Below, in pieces: positions 22,143 to 33,400 of a stretch of 64,000 nucleotides of DNA. The position numbers and the translations under genes were made by a program. The notes under the pieces were generated by a model. That model did not search any database and was not told the DNA's origin. It was given only the letters and a program-made list of their open reading frames with translations. Source of the DNA: Amphiura filiformis (lineage: Eukaryota; Echinodermata; Ophiuroidea; Amphilepidida; Amphiuridae); assembly GCF_039555335.1 (NCBI RefSeq), contig NC_092631.1:2542001-2606000 (forward strand), given 5' to 3'. How positions within the stretch are numbered: position 1 is the stretch's first letter; each line of letters begins with the position of its first letter.

Positions 22143-22647
22143 ATACCTTGACTTAAACAGTCCGGTCCGACTGACTGCCCAGGAAACATTGCTGGGCCAG
22201 GTAAAATATAGATTTTGGTAACTCTTCCGAATTGGCTAAGGTGATTTTATAAAAGATCGGCGAATATTTTACTTGTACACACATGAGCTATATATAATTT
22301 GCCCATTTTTCACCGGGAGAAATAAAATTTCACCGGGAGGAAAATAACTTAAACACCAAAACCATTTCTAAAGGTTTTTTGAAAATTTAATTTAAATATG
22401 CAAATTACCTTTATTCTAATTAAAATTGATGAAAAAATACCACTGATTGTACATCTATTGACAATATTATGTATTTTACCTACTTCTTTATTACAAGAAA
22501 TAACGATCTATTAAAATATTCTATTTGAAATAGAGCATTGCATTGGGGGATATCATAGGCCTATTGCCTGCCCGGGCAACATCACGAATACATCGCCCTT
22601 ATTGCGAATACCGAGAATTCAACAACAGAGGCCTATAAACTTTTGAA
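22143..22647. other. No gene recognised
   Basis: AT-rich intron or intergenic sequence with a short local repeat of TTTCACCGGGAG near 22308-22340. No exon with flanking splice signals and a conserved motif was seen. Confidence 0.35.
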
Positions 22648-22852
22648 GTACTTGGATATCCAAAGATTGTGACCGTGACTTATATGGAGTATCTCACAGC
22701 AGAACTGGAATTTAGTACTTGTCTGGAAAATAAAAACGAGACTCAAATTTATCTGAAAAAATATGGTTGAAAAAAAAAGTATCTGGATATCCAAAGATGT
22801 GACCATGAGGTATTATAGAGTATCTCGCGACAGAGCTTGAGTTTAGTACTTA
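22648..22852 (+). repeat. Two imperfect tandem units of about 130 bp
   Basis: TGGATATCCAAAGAT(T)GTGACC, GAGTATCTC and TTTAGTACTT recur in the same order at 22655-22722 and 22787-22851. The second unit ends at the left terminus of the following inverted-repeat element. Confidence 0.65.
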
Positions 22853-23832
22853 AGAAATAAAGGGTGCAGCATTATCCTTTACATCAAAATAATGTGTCCG
22901 AGGCAGTAAAAACGTGCGCCTCACCCATTATTTAAACGTTTTTACTGCCGAGGTAGACTTCTCCGTAGTCCACTTGCCCATTTTGCATACTCTGGCTATT
23001 ACATTTAAGCATAAAACTCTGATTTATATTGATTTGTGTGCAACTGATAGATTTTCACATCTGTATCTGATCTTTTCAGTCACCACACTCCCTCTCTTTT
23101 GTTAGCTTCCCAAGTGGACTACTGACTTTGCCTTGCGGTTAAGATTTTTAACACGGGACTCTATGGAGAGTTAGGCCAATTTCTGGCCTAACTAAAATTG
23201 GCCATGATGTAATGCATCTTTAAATGGATCTGCCTTATGATTGGTCGCCCATATCTCGCTATGGTTTAAATCTTCCGGGCCCGCGCCATTACCATTAACT
23301 AAATTTACACCGTACACAACTATATGTGGTATTTGCGGCGCTTTTGTGTTGACGCGAAAGTTAATCTCTCATCAAGCATCTAGCGCGTCTTGTACTATAC
23401 CATGCTTAGTACTTGTGGTTAATGGACTGATAAACAAGTATGCTTGACAGTGTGTTTTTAGAGAGCAAAGTCCCGGGGTAAAGTTCTGCTTAAAATTCAC
23501 CATAGTCGGATTTTCGGGGTTCGCTATCAATAAACTGGTAGATTCCAAAATCAGAATTGTTCAGTATTAAAGTGAGCCATTATAATTATGCAAGATAATG
23601 TTGCATTCAATTACTTTTATTGTCACTAATCATCTGATATTTTTAACTCTTTATGACCATTTTACTATTGAATACTTTAATTTTAATAAACATCAGTATA
23701 ATTTTGAGTTCAACGAAATGGGTTCATCATGACTAATAATAACATATTTTTATTATTTTTCGACTATGGCATAGTCTACTGCCGAGGACACATTATTTGC
23801 GTGTAAAGGATAATGCTGCACCCTTTATTTCT
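22853..23832. mobile_element. Inverted-repeat element, about 980 bp, AGAAATAAAGGGTGCAG termini
   Basis: Terminal repeats of about 50 bp start AGAAATAAAGGGTGCAG and continue with CATTATCCTTTACA and AATAATGTGTCC. The right end (ACTGCCGAGGACACATTATT onward to CTGCACCCTTTATTTCT) is the reverse complement. An inner palindrome built on GAGGCAGTAAAAACGT lies at 22899-22955. No transposase frame, so probably a non-autonomous DNA transposon. Confidence 0.8.
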
Positions 23833-24194
23833 ATTCTATTACCAGAAAATAGTGCGATTTAAAGAGAAAATATCATTTTTGGCACAAATATTTTAAGTTG
23901 TTTACTTCAAGGTGGAGCGCGTACGCGTAAGTGACAATGCGTATCGCGGAAATATTGCACGCGTAACCAAGCGTAATGTTGTGCGTAGAATGTGTTACGG
24001 CGCTTGCCCCATTATTGCAGAATAATGGGCTCTCACGTGACGTGTAATCACAGTGCGCGATTTTGAACAATGGGTCGCAAGAGTAATAGAATAAAAATAA
24101 ATGTTTAATTCCGGAGGCAAGCCGTAACAGGTGCTTGCTATTGCACGTGCTTCAGTACAAGGTTTACAGAAGGTTTGAAACTGCATTGTCCAGA

Positions 24195-24430
24195 CTTAAA
24201 GTACTCGTACCCGTACTCGTACCCCAATTTCCGTACCCGTACCCATGCTCCGAACGCGTACTTTTCACAGACCTGTATCCGTATCCTTACCCGTACCCGT
24301 ACTCGCGCCCTATTTTGGCTTCGGACCCTTACCCATAAACATACCCCGGACGTGGACCAGTACCCGTACCCTCATAGTACCCGTACTCATGGCCTTGGAC
24401 TCGTACCCGTACGAGTATCGGATATGGGTA
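24195..24430. repeat. GTACCC hexanucleotide minisatellite
   Basis: A tandem array of six-base units, GTACCC/CGTACC with CGTACT variants. It keeps several frames open with Tyr-Pro or Thr-Arg dipeptides, which are not genes. The unit differs from the telomeric CCCTAA by small changes. Confidence 0.85.
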
Positions 24431-24499
24431 CCAGGCACACAGTGCTCAACTCAGGAATCAATGCATAACTAGGAGAGTGACGATGGCCGTATTTGCCGG

Positions 24500-24540
24500 A
24501 AGCCCTAACCCTTACCCTATCCCTAACCCCAACCCGTTCA
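24500..24540. repeat. Interstitial telomere-like tract
   Basis: About six degenerate units of the type CCCTAA (CCCTAACCC, TTACCC, TATCCC, TAACCCC, AACCC). It lies 70 bp from the GTACCC array. A second telomere-like tract is at 29290-29345. Confidence 0.6.
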
Positions 24541-25790
24541 GTTCTCGGGCTCCATAAAATCATAAATTTAAAATATATCAACGTTATAACTTAATCCACG
24601 TTTACAATTTAAATAAACATGTAAGATATTAGTTGATTTAAATCTGAATTAGTTGAATGTCAATTATTTAAATATTTTTATTATTAAAATATCATCGAGG
24701 AACATCATACAGAGAGCGTTTGAATTTTAACATTTGTCAAAGAACACGTTAAATATGTCTACTTTAGAGAAGGTTGCCACAATAAGTATCAGTCCGAATC
24801 GTGGGTCAAATCATCGAAGAAGTCGCATTTATTGTTCTCTTTACCATTAGTTTCTCTTGCACAGTGTTTATCAATAGTTACGGGAACCAATGTCGAAAAT
24901 TCATAGTGCAGTGTCGTCCACGGCAAATTCACCGTGACCTTTCCAGCCATAAACACGCTTATTGCAGATTAAACCGATATATGCAGTACTAAACCATTAT
25001 ATAATAATCTATTGTCCAATGCAAATTTATTACCACCTGATAATATTGATCCAATGAGCGACCGAATTGTCCGCTACGGACGACTAATCCAATCGATAAT
25101 GACGCTATTGACATGTACGAGCGGAGCTCCACTGACTAAGTTTTGGGGTATTTTTCACTGAAAGGCAGCTGTGTGCTGTCATTTACTCATCAAGGCGGAC
25201 CACCGTTATTATAAGGACTATGCCAATTATTTAAAGACTGACATGTAGAGAATAAGCCATAATTGATTGACAGAGAGTACTAAATTTGTACCTATGGCGG
25301 TTTTATGACACCAATCTTCCAATACGACCAAAAAAATGGCTGCCCGGTGAAGCAAAATGTGCATTGGAATAACACGGCGAGTTTGGATAGATGGTAGGAT
25401 TTCTTTTTAATAAAAATGTATGTTCCCCGTTATTAAAGCTTGTACCGGGCTTGAAGATTCAGATATTTGGAAAAGAATAAGTAATTGAAACATAGAGCAA
25501 GTACTAAAATCATAGCTTTTATACTTTTTGATATATGATGCTAACTAGTTCATCCCGTATATCTACAACACAGCGCTACCAGTAGGGTTCAATTGCCTAT
25601 TGTGAGTGCCCCTGTGTTGTGTGCATACATGTAGTTAACAGTAACTGCATGATGTCACAATCTTGTTGTTTCAAGAAGCAGTCTCACATCTCGGGAAGTT
25701 TTAAAGGAAACATTTGATGGATATGAATAACACTGAAATCTGTTATTCCTTTTCGAAATATTAAAAAATTACCAAAATAATATAATTCAC
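24541..25790. other. No gene recognised
   Basis: No exon with conserved motifs was found. If the promoter at 25.9 kb drives the FAMeT locus, this stretch is its first intron. Confidence 0.3.
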
Positions 25791-25796
25791 ACTTAC

Positions 25797-25871
25797 CATG
25801 ACAACGGATTGAGGTGATTCAGATGCTTCGTCGAAAACAAAGATCCGGGACAAAGATGTTCCAACTAAACT
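25797..25871 (-). other. Putative first exon ending in ATG then GTAAGT
   Basis: Read on the minus strand from the predicted initiator at 25871, the sequence runs 75 bases and ends CATG directly followed by the consensus donor GTAAGTGT. The only ATG is the last codon of the exon, an arrangement used by some animal genes. The product is unknown. The nearest minus-strand coding sequence is the FAMeT exon set 4.5 kb downstream; the border phases differ (0 against 1), so at least one further exon must lie between if they are linked. Confidence 0.4.
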
Positions 25872-25900
25872 GAAGCTGGTTATATGCAGTGATATTTATA
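25865..25900 (-). promoter_or_regulatory. TATA box plus initiator
   Basis: On the minus strand TATAAATATC (plus 25891-25900) is followed by TTCAGTTTAG (plus 25865-25874), matching an animal TCAGTT initiator. The A of the initiator lies 29 bases from the first T of the TATA box, the textbook distance. A GTAAGT donor 75 bases downstream supports transcription start here. Confidence 0.5.
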
Positions 25901-26159
25901 CGAATAAAACTGGAAATAATTTTTATCAGGTTTTCGACGTCACTTCATTTTTGACCAATAAGATGGGTCGTTCTTTCTTACCAAACAGTCTTCTGCATGA
26001 AACTAATTACCCCATTGGCCAGGTCTTTACCGTTTACTGAGAGTAATGTACCCTATAACCAGATGAACCATTCTTGCATAATTTATGTGCTGTATTAGTT
26101 ACAATTAGGAAACATATGTTTCACGTCCTTGTTGTTCTGATTTTTACTTTCCGTAAGGG

Positions 26160-26282
26160 ATGAAATCAAAACTCGACCATCGGTTTCCCGCAGATTCCGC
26201 CCGGTTTCCATTGTTTAGAACATTAGAAACCAGATGAAATCGGACCGAGCCGGCGGTTAACCGCCGCGGATCGAGTTTTGAT
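26160..26282. mobile_element. Small palindromic element, about 120 bp
   Basis: Ends AATCAAAACTCGA and TCGAGTTTTGATT are exact reverse complements, and inner GGTTTCC/GGAAACC-like motifs add partial symmetry. No target duplication was resolved. Confidence 0.5.
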
Positions 26283-26484
26283 TAGGTTAAGGTACATTGT
26301 TACGACTTAATTTGTTTTCTGTCGTTTCTTTCTTTGTTTCTCTTCTCCTGTGAACGCTTACATTTTGCTCTAAACACACACCCACACCCCCAATACACAC
26401 ATCCACCACCCCACGTACTTTATATTAAACTATCCAAAAGCGGACGTGTTTTCTGATTTCCCGGGTCTGATTTTTTTAACCTGG

Positions 26485-27545
26485 GACTTATTTATTTTAT
26501 TTTATTTATTCGTTATTTATTCAGGAAATTCCATCAATACAAATGTACTGGTCTCCCTGGAAGACCTGATTAAAATTATATATATACATAATACATGAAC
26601 ATGATAATAACAAAATAAGAAATATATATATTATACAAAATGAAAGAACCAAACATGCATGATACAAAACAAAATGCAGCAATGTTGAGCTCAAAATATA
26701 AATACAAAACTTACAGACCAATATTGCATTTTGAATCCACCCAAACTCATTGAATTAAAATTGATACGAAGATTTGGAGGAAGATTGTTCCAAGCAACTG
26801 AAGATCTGTAAAGGAAAGTTTTCTTTCCAGAAGAGGTTTTCCATATTGGAACAACCAAACTGTTTTGAGACTGACCCCTTGTACATTTGGAATGCGTAGA
26901 ATGAGTGAAAGTAAAATGAGACGAAAGATAATGAGGAGCAATTTGTGTGAGACATTTAAAAGTTAAAATAAGTAATTGATGCTCCCATCTACAGCCAAGT
27001 TTAACCCAGTCTAGGTCCCTCATCATATTGTCTACTGAAGTTCTAATGTCTGCAGAGAGCAAAACACGGGCTAGCCTATTATGCAAAATTTGGAGCTCAT
27101 TTTTGTGACAGGCACTGAAATTGGACCAAACAGAACTGCAGTAGTCAAAATGAGGAAAGACAAGGGCTTGCGAAAGCATTTTGACAGTTTTCCATGGAAG
27201 GTATTGCTTTACTCTACGAATAACTCCTATACGCTTGGATATGTTAGAAGATAAATAATTTACATGTTCATTCCATGATAGATGTGAATCAAAGGTAATT
27301 CCTAAATATTTATACTTTTCCACTCTTTCAATTCGTTCATTTCCATAGACAAGAGAAACATTGATAAACTTATGAAGAGCTTGTCTTGTTCCAAATAACA
27401 TCAGTTTAGTTTTCTTTATGTTAAGAGTTAAATTTTTGGCCTGGAACCAATCAGCAATGTTATTCAGGTTAGCATTAAGATCATTTTGCAGAATATTGGG
27501 ATCAGATGAACTAAGTAAAAGAGTTGTATCATCAGCATACATTAC
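26485..27545 (-). mobile_element. 5'-truncated LINE, reverse transcriptase C-terminal part
   Basis: A 283-codon open frame (27542-26691) starts at the catalytic YADDT motif and continues with NIADWFQAKNLTLNIKKTK, YLGITFDSHLSWNEHV, an FDYCSSVW segment and LQILHNRLAR, the fingerprint of CR1/L2/jockey-type LINEs. All upstream RT motifs and the endonuclease are missing, so the copy is truncated at YADD. The minus-strand 3' end has an AATAAATAACGAATAAATA-type tail (plus 26488-26521). The frame is intact over 280 codons, suggesting recent insertion. It cannot mobilise itself. Confidence 0.9.
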
Positions 27546-27589
27546 ACACTTACAGTGATTTCTATATTAACAATAGATACTTATGCTAT

Positions 27590-27975
27590 ATATGTAATGT
27601 GTGGAAGGAGTAGCATTTTAGTGAAAAGCACAAAAATCACGTTTTTGGCCATAATATTTTTGTATGACCTTTGACCTCGAACTGTTTACGTGACATTTGT
27701 GCCACCAGCCGATGCTTTTATAATCAAGTAACATCATCGTACTATGTATTTGCGGAAGCAGCACCATTTTGTATTTAGTAACATACCAGAAATGACCCCA
27801 AAATGACCTTTAATCCCAATAAAACCTGATGCATGTGAGTGATGTCATTTATATGTCATGTAATTATGTGGAAGGAGTAGCTTTTTGATTGAAAATCATG
27901 TTTTTGGTCATAAGGATCTGGACATGATGGGTGACATTTTACCCCGAGTTGTCATGTGACATTTTCCCCCTACGC
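27590..27975. repeat. Tandem fragments of a dispersed repeat
   Basis: GTGGAAGGAGTAGC followed by an AAAATCA(C/T)GTTTTTGGCCATAA-like stretch occurs at 27601 and again at 27870. The block TATTTGCGGAAGCAGC with ATGACCTTT also occurs at 10780-10880. Non-coding. Confidence 0.6.
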
Positions 27976-28578
27976 AATCCTATAGACGAATCCAACGAGC
28001 CAAGTGATGGTCAGAATTCAGTCGGTCATTACTGGGTCCCGTCTGCACCAAACTGGTGTTGTTACTGCCCAATTGGGTGGGTGGATTAACTTCACTTAAA
28101 AATCGATGTTGAATTGTACTTGTGTTGTAAACTTTCATCATTCTTTTGTCTACGTGTAACACGGGTGATTGAATGCAATTCAATATCCCCGCCAAGGCCA
28201 TATCATTCATTTCACATTAATTAGGTGGAATAGACCTAAGGGGGGACCCAGCTATGGCTGCCATTGAGGTGTAGGAATGCATGAAATTGGATTCGTCTAT
28301 AGACAAATCCGATTCCACGCATTCCTACACCTCAATGTGCATTTGGGACATCCCACCTGAAATGTGATGCAGGCTTTGCGGGAATCTTAAACTGTGTTCC
28401 ATCACCCGTGTGACAAAAGGATGCTGGAAGTTTACAATGCAATACAATATAAGATTGATTTTGAACCAGCCCTTTTCCACCCAATTGGACAATTACAACA
28501 ACAGATTTGTGCGGCTGGCCCCCAGTAATGACGGAATATATTTTGACTATCACTTGGCTCGTCGGATTAGTGTATAGT
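27976..28578. mobile_element. Long palindromic foldback element, about 600 bp
   Basis: The left arm (27976-28288) is imperfectly repeated in reverse complement by the right arm (28289-28578). Outer ends pair through ACGAATCCAACGAGCCAAGTG and CACTTGGCTCGTCGGATT. Inner ends pair through TGAGGTGTAGGAATGC and GCATTCCTACACCTCA around a CTATAGAC centre. Probably a foldback MITE. Confidence 0.82.
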
Positions 28579-31500
28579 GACCAATGGTCAAGCTGGATTT
28601 GGCAACGGATTCGGCTATGAGGGTACGTTATGTGATAAACAGTGAAAAAAGACGAAAGAAGAACCCAGCAAAAGCAGACCTATAGCAAAGCTTTGCTAAA
28701 AAAATAGTTCCAAATGCTTTCAGTATGTTTGTCCCAGAAGGCCAGATGCCGGGGCCAGATGCTGCCATATAGAGGTTATTAGTGTATCATGTTTATATCA
28801 AACAAGTCGGCGGTTTCTCTGGTTTAATAATCGATATCACAGGTGCAAATTAATTGCCTTTGCGTGCGAATGGTAATGGAAGTGGTTTCATTTCAAAGTC
28901 CCTAGTATGCAAATTAGGTTAATGGATAGAAACGCAAAGCTACACTGCACATCACACCTGGCAATAGACCATTTAGGTAATTCCCGAAAGCCTTTGCAAA
29001 TTTAACGTGAATACGTCATCACCGCATATCGTTACCACGCAGTTCAACGTATGCGCAGTAGCGATGTGTGCATCACCGAAAAAGTACTTTGCAAAGGATT
29101 ATGGGAAATTCCCCAAAAGGTTAACAGCGGCGCAAACGCGAAAGAGCATTGACGTCACTACCAAACTTGAGGTGAACCAAATTATATACGGCCTTCAAGA
29201 TTGTACCAGCAGCGGCCACTTATTTTATACCCATGTGAGAATGGGAAAATGAAATCGAGAAGTGTTTAACAGTACTAAGCACCCACTTATCTTAACCCTA
29301 ACTCTAACCCTAATCATAATCCTCACTGTAATCCTAAACTTTAATACCCTAAACAGAGCCGGATTTACCATTGGGCACAGTGCTCTCACCATTGACGTGT
29401 GACCTCTGCAAACAAACAGTGTATGTTAGAGGTGTAGGGCATTTCCTAGTTAACGTCACTGTGTGAAAAATTACCGGCCAATATTTTTTGTATTCTCTGA
29501 AATTCTAGAAAATATAGTTTTGTAACATGTCCTAAATTTTTAGCTAATTTAGATGTTTGGAAATATTTGCACTTTGGTGTTTTAGTAAGGAAGGGCACGG
29601 CATGTGGCCTGCAAAATTCCCTGTGTAAATCGAATGCAACTTTTAGTGACTATCATTCACTTGTAGACCGCTCTCTTCCGAAGGGCATTAAAGCTAAACC
29701 ACTTGACGGATATTTTTTGTACTTGCTGTCAATCAAGAATAATGTATACATTACATGTTGGCTAAAAACTGAGTAGGTGGGGCATCTGCAAATGTTCGTA
29801 CCTCCCTGATATGTAAATGACAGATAACAGCAAAAACAGCTCCCATATCTGTCCATAACTTTGGTCAGTGCAGCGAGTCAGGGGATTTCAAGTGGGTGAT
29901 TATTGATTGGCAAATGTCATATTTGGGCATAAGTGCAGTCCACCATTCAATGTGGAGGGTAGACTAGACTTTATCGATTGATTTTACTGGAGTAGTTTCC
30001 TGTTAACCAGGTTTAAGTTACTGCAAAGGTCGAATCATGTTTGCTGTGCAGCATAACTGCACTATGCCCAATAATTGGTAATTACTGGTAATTACCCCCT
30101 TAACTAGTGTCACTTCCACTGTACTGTCACCTTGTGCTTGATCTCTGTTACTGGTCTGGTTAGTTAATTGCTCATTGCCTCAAGGATGATAATTGTTGAA
30201 TTAGTGGTCACACTTCTAAGCCCTTGATGATAGCTTATAGAGATCAGCAGGGGTACAATTTTATGTCCTTTTTTCATAGAGCAACTAAACTATACACATT
30301 TAAAATAGAATGCACTCATGGAATGACCTGATATTCGGTTTTTAAAGGAACCATATGTCATGATTACTGCGTACTTTGGAGGACTATTAATGTATTAATA
30401 ATTCAATAATGTAACATTTGCGCGGTAATTTCTAACTTACGCCATTTTTCAATGAACGGGATTCTTTGGAGCGTTAATGGATATCGATCATTCCATATGT
30501 TATATTTTGTGTTTTTCATTTTATTTTCAAAAACACATGTGTTGACATTTTGCTGACAATCATATTTTCGAAGTCTAGCTGCTATGATTAAACATGTTTC
30601 GTCTTGCTAAATGCCCTGTGTGCTAGTCATAGGCTTCAACATAAAAAGTCCCAAGCTTATATTTTCTCAAAATATCAAGCGCTATCTCGAGAACCACTGA
30701 ACCAATACTAGGCTTGTTTGTATTCATTTAATGCATTTTTCATGCCGATTCCAAATATGGTCATGATTTTTTTTTAAATTTGAAACTAATCGTCTGTAGT
30801 CGACACCCACGTGGAAAGAGTTAAAAGAGTTGCACTGCAAGTATGATGTGAAATTATCTGATGAACCTTTCTCCAGAAAGTAGGCCTATTTTTTGCCTTT
30901 ATCTCAATTTCAAATTTGCCGCCTTTGAAATCAAAAGCATGCTGTACCAGTCAGGCGGTGAATGAATTGATAGAGCCGGCAACTTGTGAAACCGCCCGGC
31001 CGTATGGCATTTTCCGTATACTCGGTTTGTTTTGTGGGGTTCATTATCGAACCCCAACGGTTTTAGCTTGTATTTATATTATTTATCAACATAGGCCTAT
31101 TTGTTTGTGATACTTCAAGCGTTTTAAAATTTCAAAATAATCCCATTCAATTACACGGTTGACGATGAAAATTTACTGAATTTAGAGAATGCAATGCGAC
31201 CACCACCTGGTACCAGTGCTGTCCTGAATTAGGCATCGCCATCTGGTGACCAGATCAGATATTAGTCTTTGTTCCAGCCGCCTTGTTCTCCTTCGTGACG
31301 AATCAGCACAATCCAGTTTGGAACCGAGACTAGCAATATCTAAAGCCGTTTTGAACGTCGTGTCAACGCACGTGCCACGCACCACGTACGTAACATCGCA
31401 AACTCTCTACTTTAATGAAAGACAAAGACAGAAAGACTTTATCGCGTTTGACGTCATAATCTCGAACACGGTTTGTTTACAAGTGTCGTTATGATGACTT

Positions 31501-31800
31501 GCTGATAACTCGGCGGTATAACCGGGCGCCTTATTGTTAATTTTGCACCTTCAAACATACAAACCATCTCAAAAGTTAGGTCTTAGTAATAGGAAACTTT
31601 CTTTCCCGAAGGCACCATGTCAACAATGCCTAGAAAAGTTGCTTTTTGCCTTGTAAAAGTACGTAATTTTTTGCCATTTTCTGCTATTCCTTTTCTCTGA
31701 TCGGCATCAGATAAATCAGCCTTCCTTTTACGTATCATATGGAATTTGATTGACAGTGACGACAGACGCGATAAAGTCTTTTTATCTCTGTGTTTTATTA
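28579..31800. other. About 3.2 kb without a recognisable gene
   Basis: Open frames up to about 80 codons show no conserved motif and codon composition like surrounding non-coding DNA. A palindromic CRE site (TGACGTCA) occurs at about 31449 and a CTGGTGACCAG palindrome at about 31242, with no adjacent gene start seen. The block GGCACCATGTCAACAATGCC at about 31610 also occurs at about 14246 and marks a dispersed repeat. Confidence 0.4.
29290..29350. repeat. Interstitial telomere-like tract
   Basis: Degenerate units CTTAACCCTAACTCTAACCC followed by TAATCATAATCCT and similar. Roughly six to eight units. Confidence 0.6.
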
Positions 31801-31809
31801 TATGTCTTG

Positions 31810-31996
31810 TCAAAGACCAGTGGCTTGGCAACTAACATCCCATAATTTCTTTGCTAATCCGTCATCACAAGCCAATTTAGACTCCTTAGATACACGACAA
31901 TTGTCAAAATAACGCCCTGAAAAGTGCGTTATAGACTCCTCAAGAGCGCAGTAAATGGTCGTTTGTGCTCCGGCTCTCTCATCACTTGCAATAAGC
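31810..31996 (-). CDS. Retinol dehydrogenase-like SDR, terminal exon
   Basis: Encodes the C-terminus of a classical short-chain dehydrogenase of the RDH11/12/13/14 group. It reads LIASDERAGAQTTIYCALEE, then SGRYFDNCRV, then AKKLWDVSC, ending ATGL and a TGA. GAQT-x-YCA, SGxYF-x-(D/N)C and A-x-x-LW-(D/E)-x-S are typical of that family, whose members use NADP(H) to interconvert retinal and retinol or related aldehydes on endoplasmic reticulum or mitochondrial membranes. The acceptor TTTTGCAG at 31997-31998 joins the 34719-34929 exon in frame, restoring a Trp codon (FNW-LIASD). AATAAA on the minus strand (plus 31794-31799) lies about 11 bases past the stop and would give a very short 3' UTR. Confidence 0.88.
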
Positions 31997-32376
31997 CTGC
32001 AAAATAAAGAGAGCAAAATAAGCAGATAAGGTTATTTGTCGGTTAGTTTTGTTACGAGTCTTAATGACTCAAGTCCAAAATCACCTTTTACCCGAATTCA
32101 CATGAATGCACAACAAAAATACAGTTTGATTTAGTTAACAAAATCTAAGTCTTTAATTGAAAGTAAAATATGATTGATACATAACAACAATTGCATATAC
32201 AATATCATCCAACAATCATAATCTTAACTATCAGTACTTAACCAGCAGTTTTAGTATTCATAGAGTTCTTGCAATGTTCTGGACGGCTGGTGTATAATTC
32301 ACCAATCACTCTCTTTCTGCACTGCTCCACTTTATTGACAGGTGTTTTGTTTTATAAACCAGACTCCAGCAAGTCA

Positions 32377-32640
32377 ACAGAAGAACTTTAATCCTTTGAT
32401 GAGAAGGAGCACATTCGTGTACTCAAAATCTCCTTCGTTGCTGTATTAAAATAGCACATTATTGGCTCTGTATAAACTGGTTTACGAAGGTCAATAGCAC
32501 AGTAGTCACCAGAGCAGGTAGAAAAGAGTCCCTCTCAACGGTTAACAAGTCAGCAGAAGAACTTTAATCCTTTGATGAGAAGGAGCACATTCGTGTACTC
32601 AAAATCTCCTTCGTTGCTGTATTAAAATAGCTCTGTATAA
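32377..32640 (+). repeat. Tandem duplication of about 170 bp in the SDR intron
   Basis: The block AAGTCAACAGAAGAACTTTA through AAAATCTCCTTCGTTGCTGT at 32377-32448 recurs at 32548-32620 with near identity. Neighbouring sequence (CACAGTAGTCACCAGAGC) recurs again at 33174. Confidence 0.75.
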
Positions 32641-32857
32641 ACTGGTTTAAATATACCTCTTTTTGACGACCAACATATTACAAACTCTCGTGATATTCTG
32701 GCCAAGAGCAAACCAAAGCTGGTTTAATAAATGCATCAGGATCGGTAGAGTAGACTCAGTAACCAAAGTTCTTGATATCTGATACAGAAATTGCACTTAC
32801 TTTGTGTACGTTTCAGCAACACTGTTGATTTTGTCAACACTTGATGACGAGTAATTC

Positions 32858-33085
32858 CTACTGGCAACCGACGCTAGATGTATCTCCAGCGTAGGTCTTG
32901 GTGTTGCCCGTTGATTTTCCATTTGGGGATTTTCTTGATCCCAGTTCTAGAAACTCATCAAAAATGTGTGAGAGTTGATACTGTCCATCGTCTCTGTTCA
33001 TGGTGGTGCCCCTCTTCTTTCTAATTTCTATAGCTTCCTTTATGCAGCGTGTGAATCGTTCTTGTTCAGTGCCAATGATCTCAGC
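32858..33085 (-). pseudogene. Penelope-like retroelement C-terminal fragment
   Basis: The minus strand encodes an open stretch of about 75 residues ending in TAG: RFTRCIKEAIEIRKKRGTTM, then NRDDGQYQLSHIFDEFL. EAI-x-IR followed by a few residues and NRD-x-G-x-Y-x-LS is the tail typical after the GIY-YIG endonuclease of Penelope-like elements. The rest of the polyprotein is missing and a poly-C tract (33089-33105) borders the upstream side. Past the stop come 3' sequences with GTTGCTGAAACGTACACAAA. Assignment is from motif memory and needs a search. Confidence 0.6.
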
Positions 33086-33238
33086 GCCCCTCCCCCCCCC
33101 CCCTCCATCCTATAACATGGCTCAGGAAGAAAATTTGGTACGCGGCTTGATGAATAAGTGGAGAAGGTCAACAGCACAGTAGTCACCAGAGCTGGTAGAA
33201 AAGAGTCCCTCTCAACGGTTAACCATGTTAACAAGTCA

Positions 33239-33400
33239 GCAATAACAGATCACGTAGTCGACGGGCAACACCAAGACTACGCTGTAGATACATCTAGCGT
33301 CGGTTGACAAAGGCAACAGTGTTGCTGAAACGTACACAAAGTAAGTGCAATTTCTGGATCAGATATCAAGAACTTTGGTTGCTGAGCAAACCAAAGCTTT
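33239..33400 (+). repeat. Inverted second copy of the Penelope-like 3' end
   Basis: GGGCAACACCAAGACTACGC, CATCTAGCGTCGGTTG, GTTGCTGAAACGTACACAAA and ATCAAGAACTTTGG occur here on the plus strand in the order found on the minus strand at 32765-32905. The opposed copies form an inverted repeat with a spacer of about 330 bp. The head-to-head or tail-to-tail arrangement is common in Penelope-like insertions. Confidence 0.65.

Noticed and set aside
31583-31831. 82-aa minus-strand frame beside the dehydrogenase terminal exon
   Set aside because: Out of frame with the conserved exon and lacking any recognised motif; part of it is a dispersed repeat also found at 14.25 kb.
32765-33390. Hammerhead ribozyme in the Penelope-like 3' ends
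   Set aside because: A GAAAC element and a small hairpin are present, but I could not find a CTGATGA core at workable spacing on either strand.
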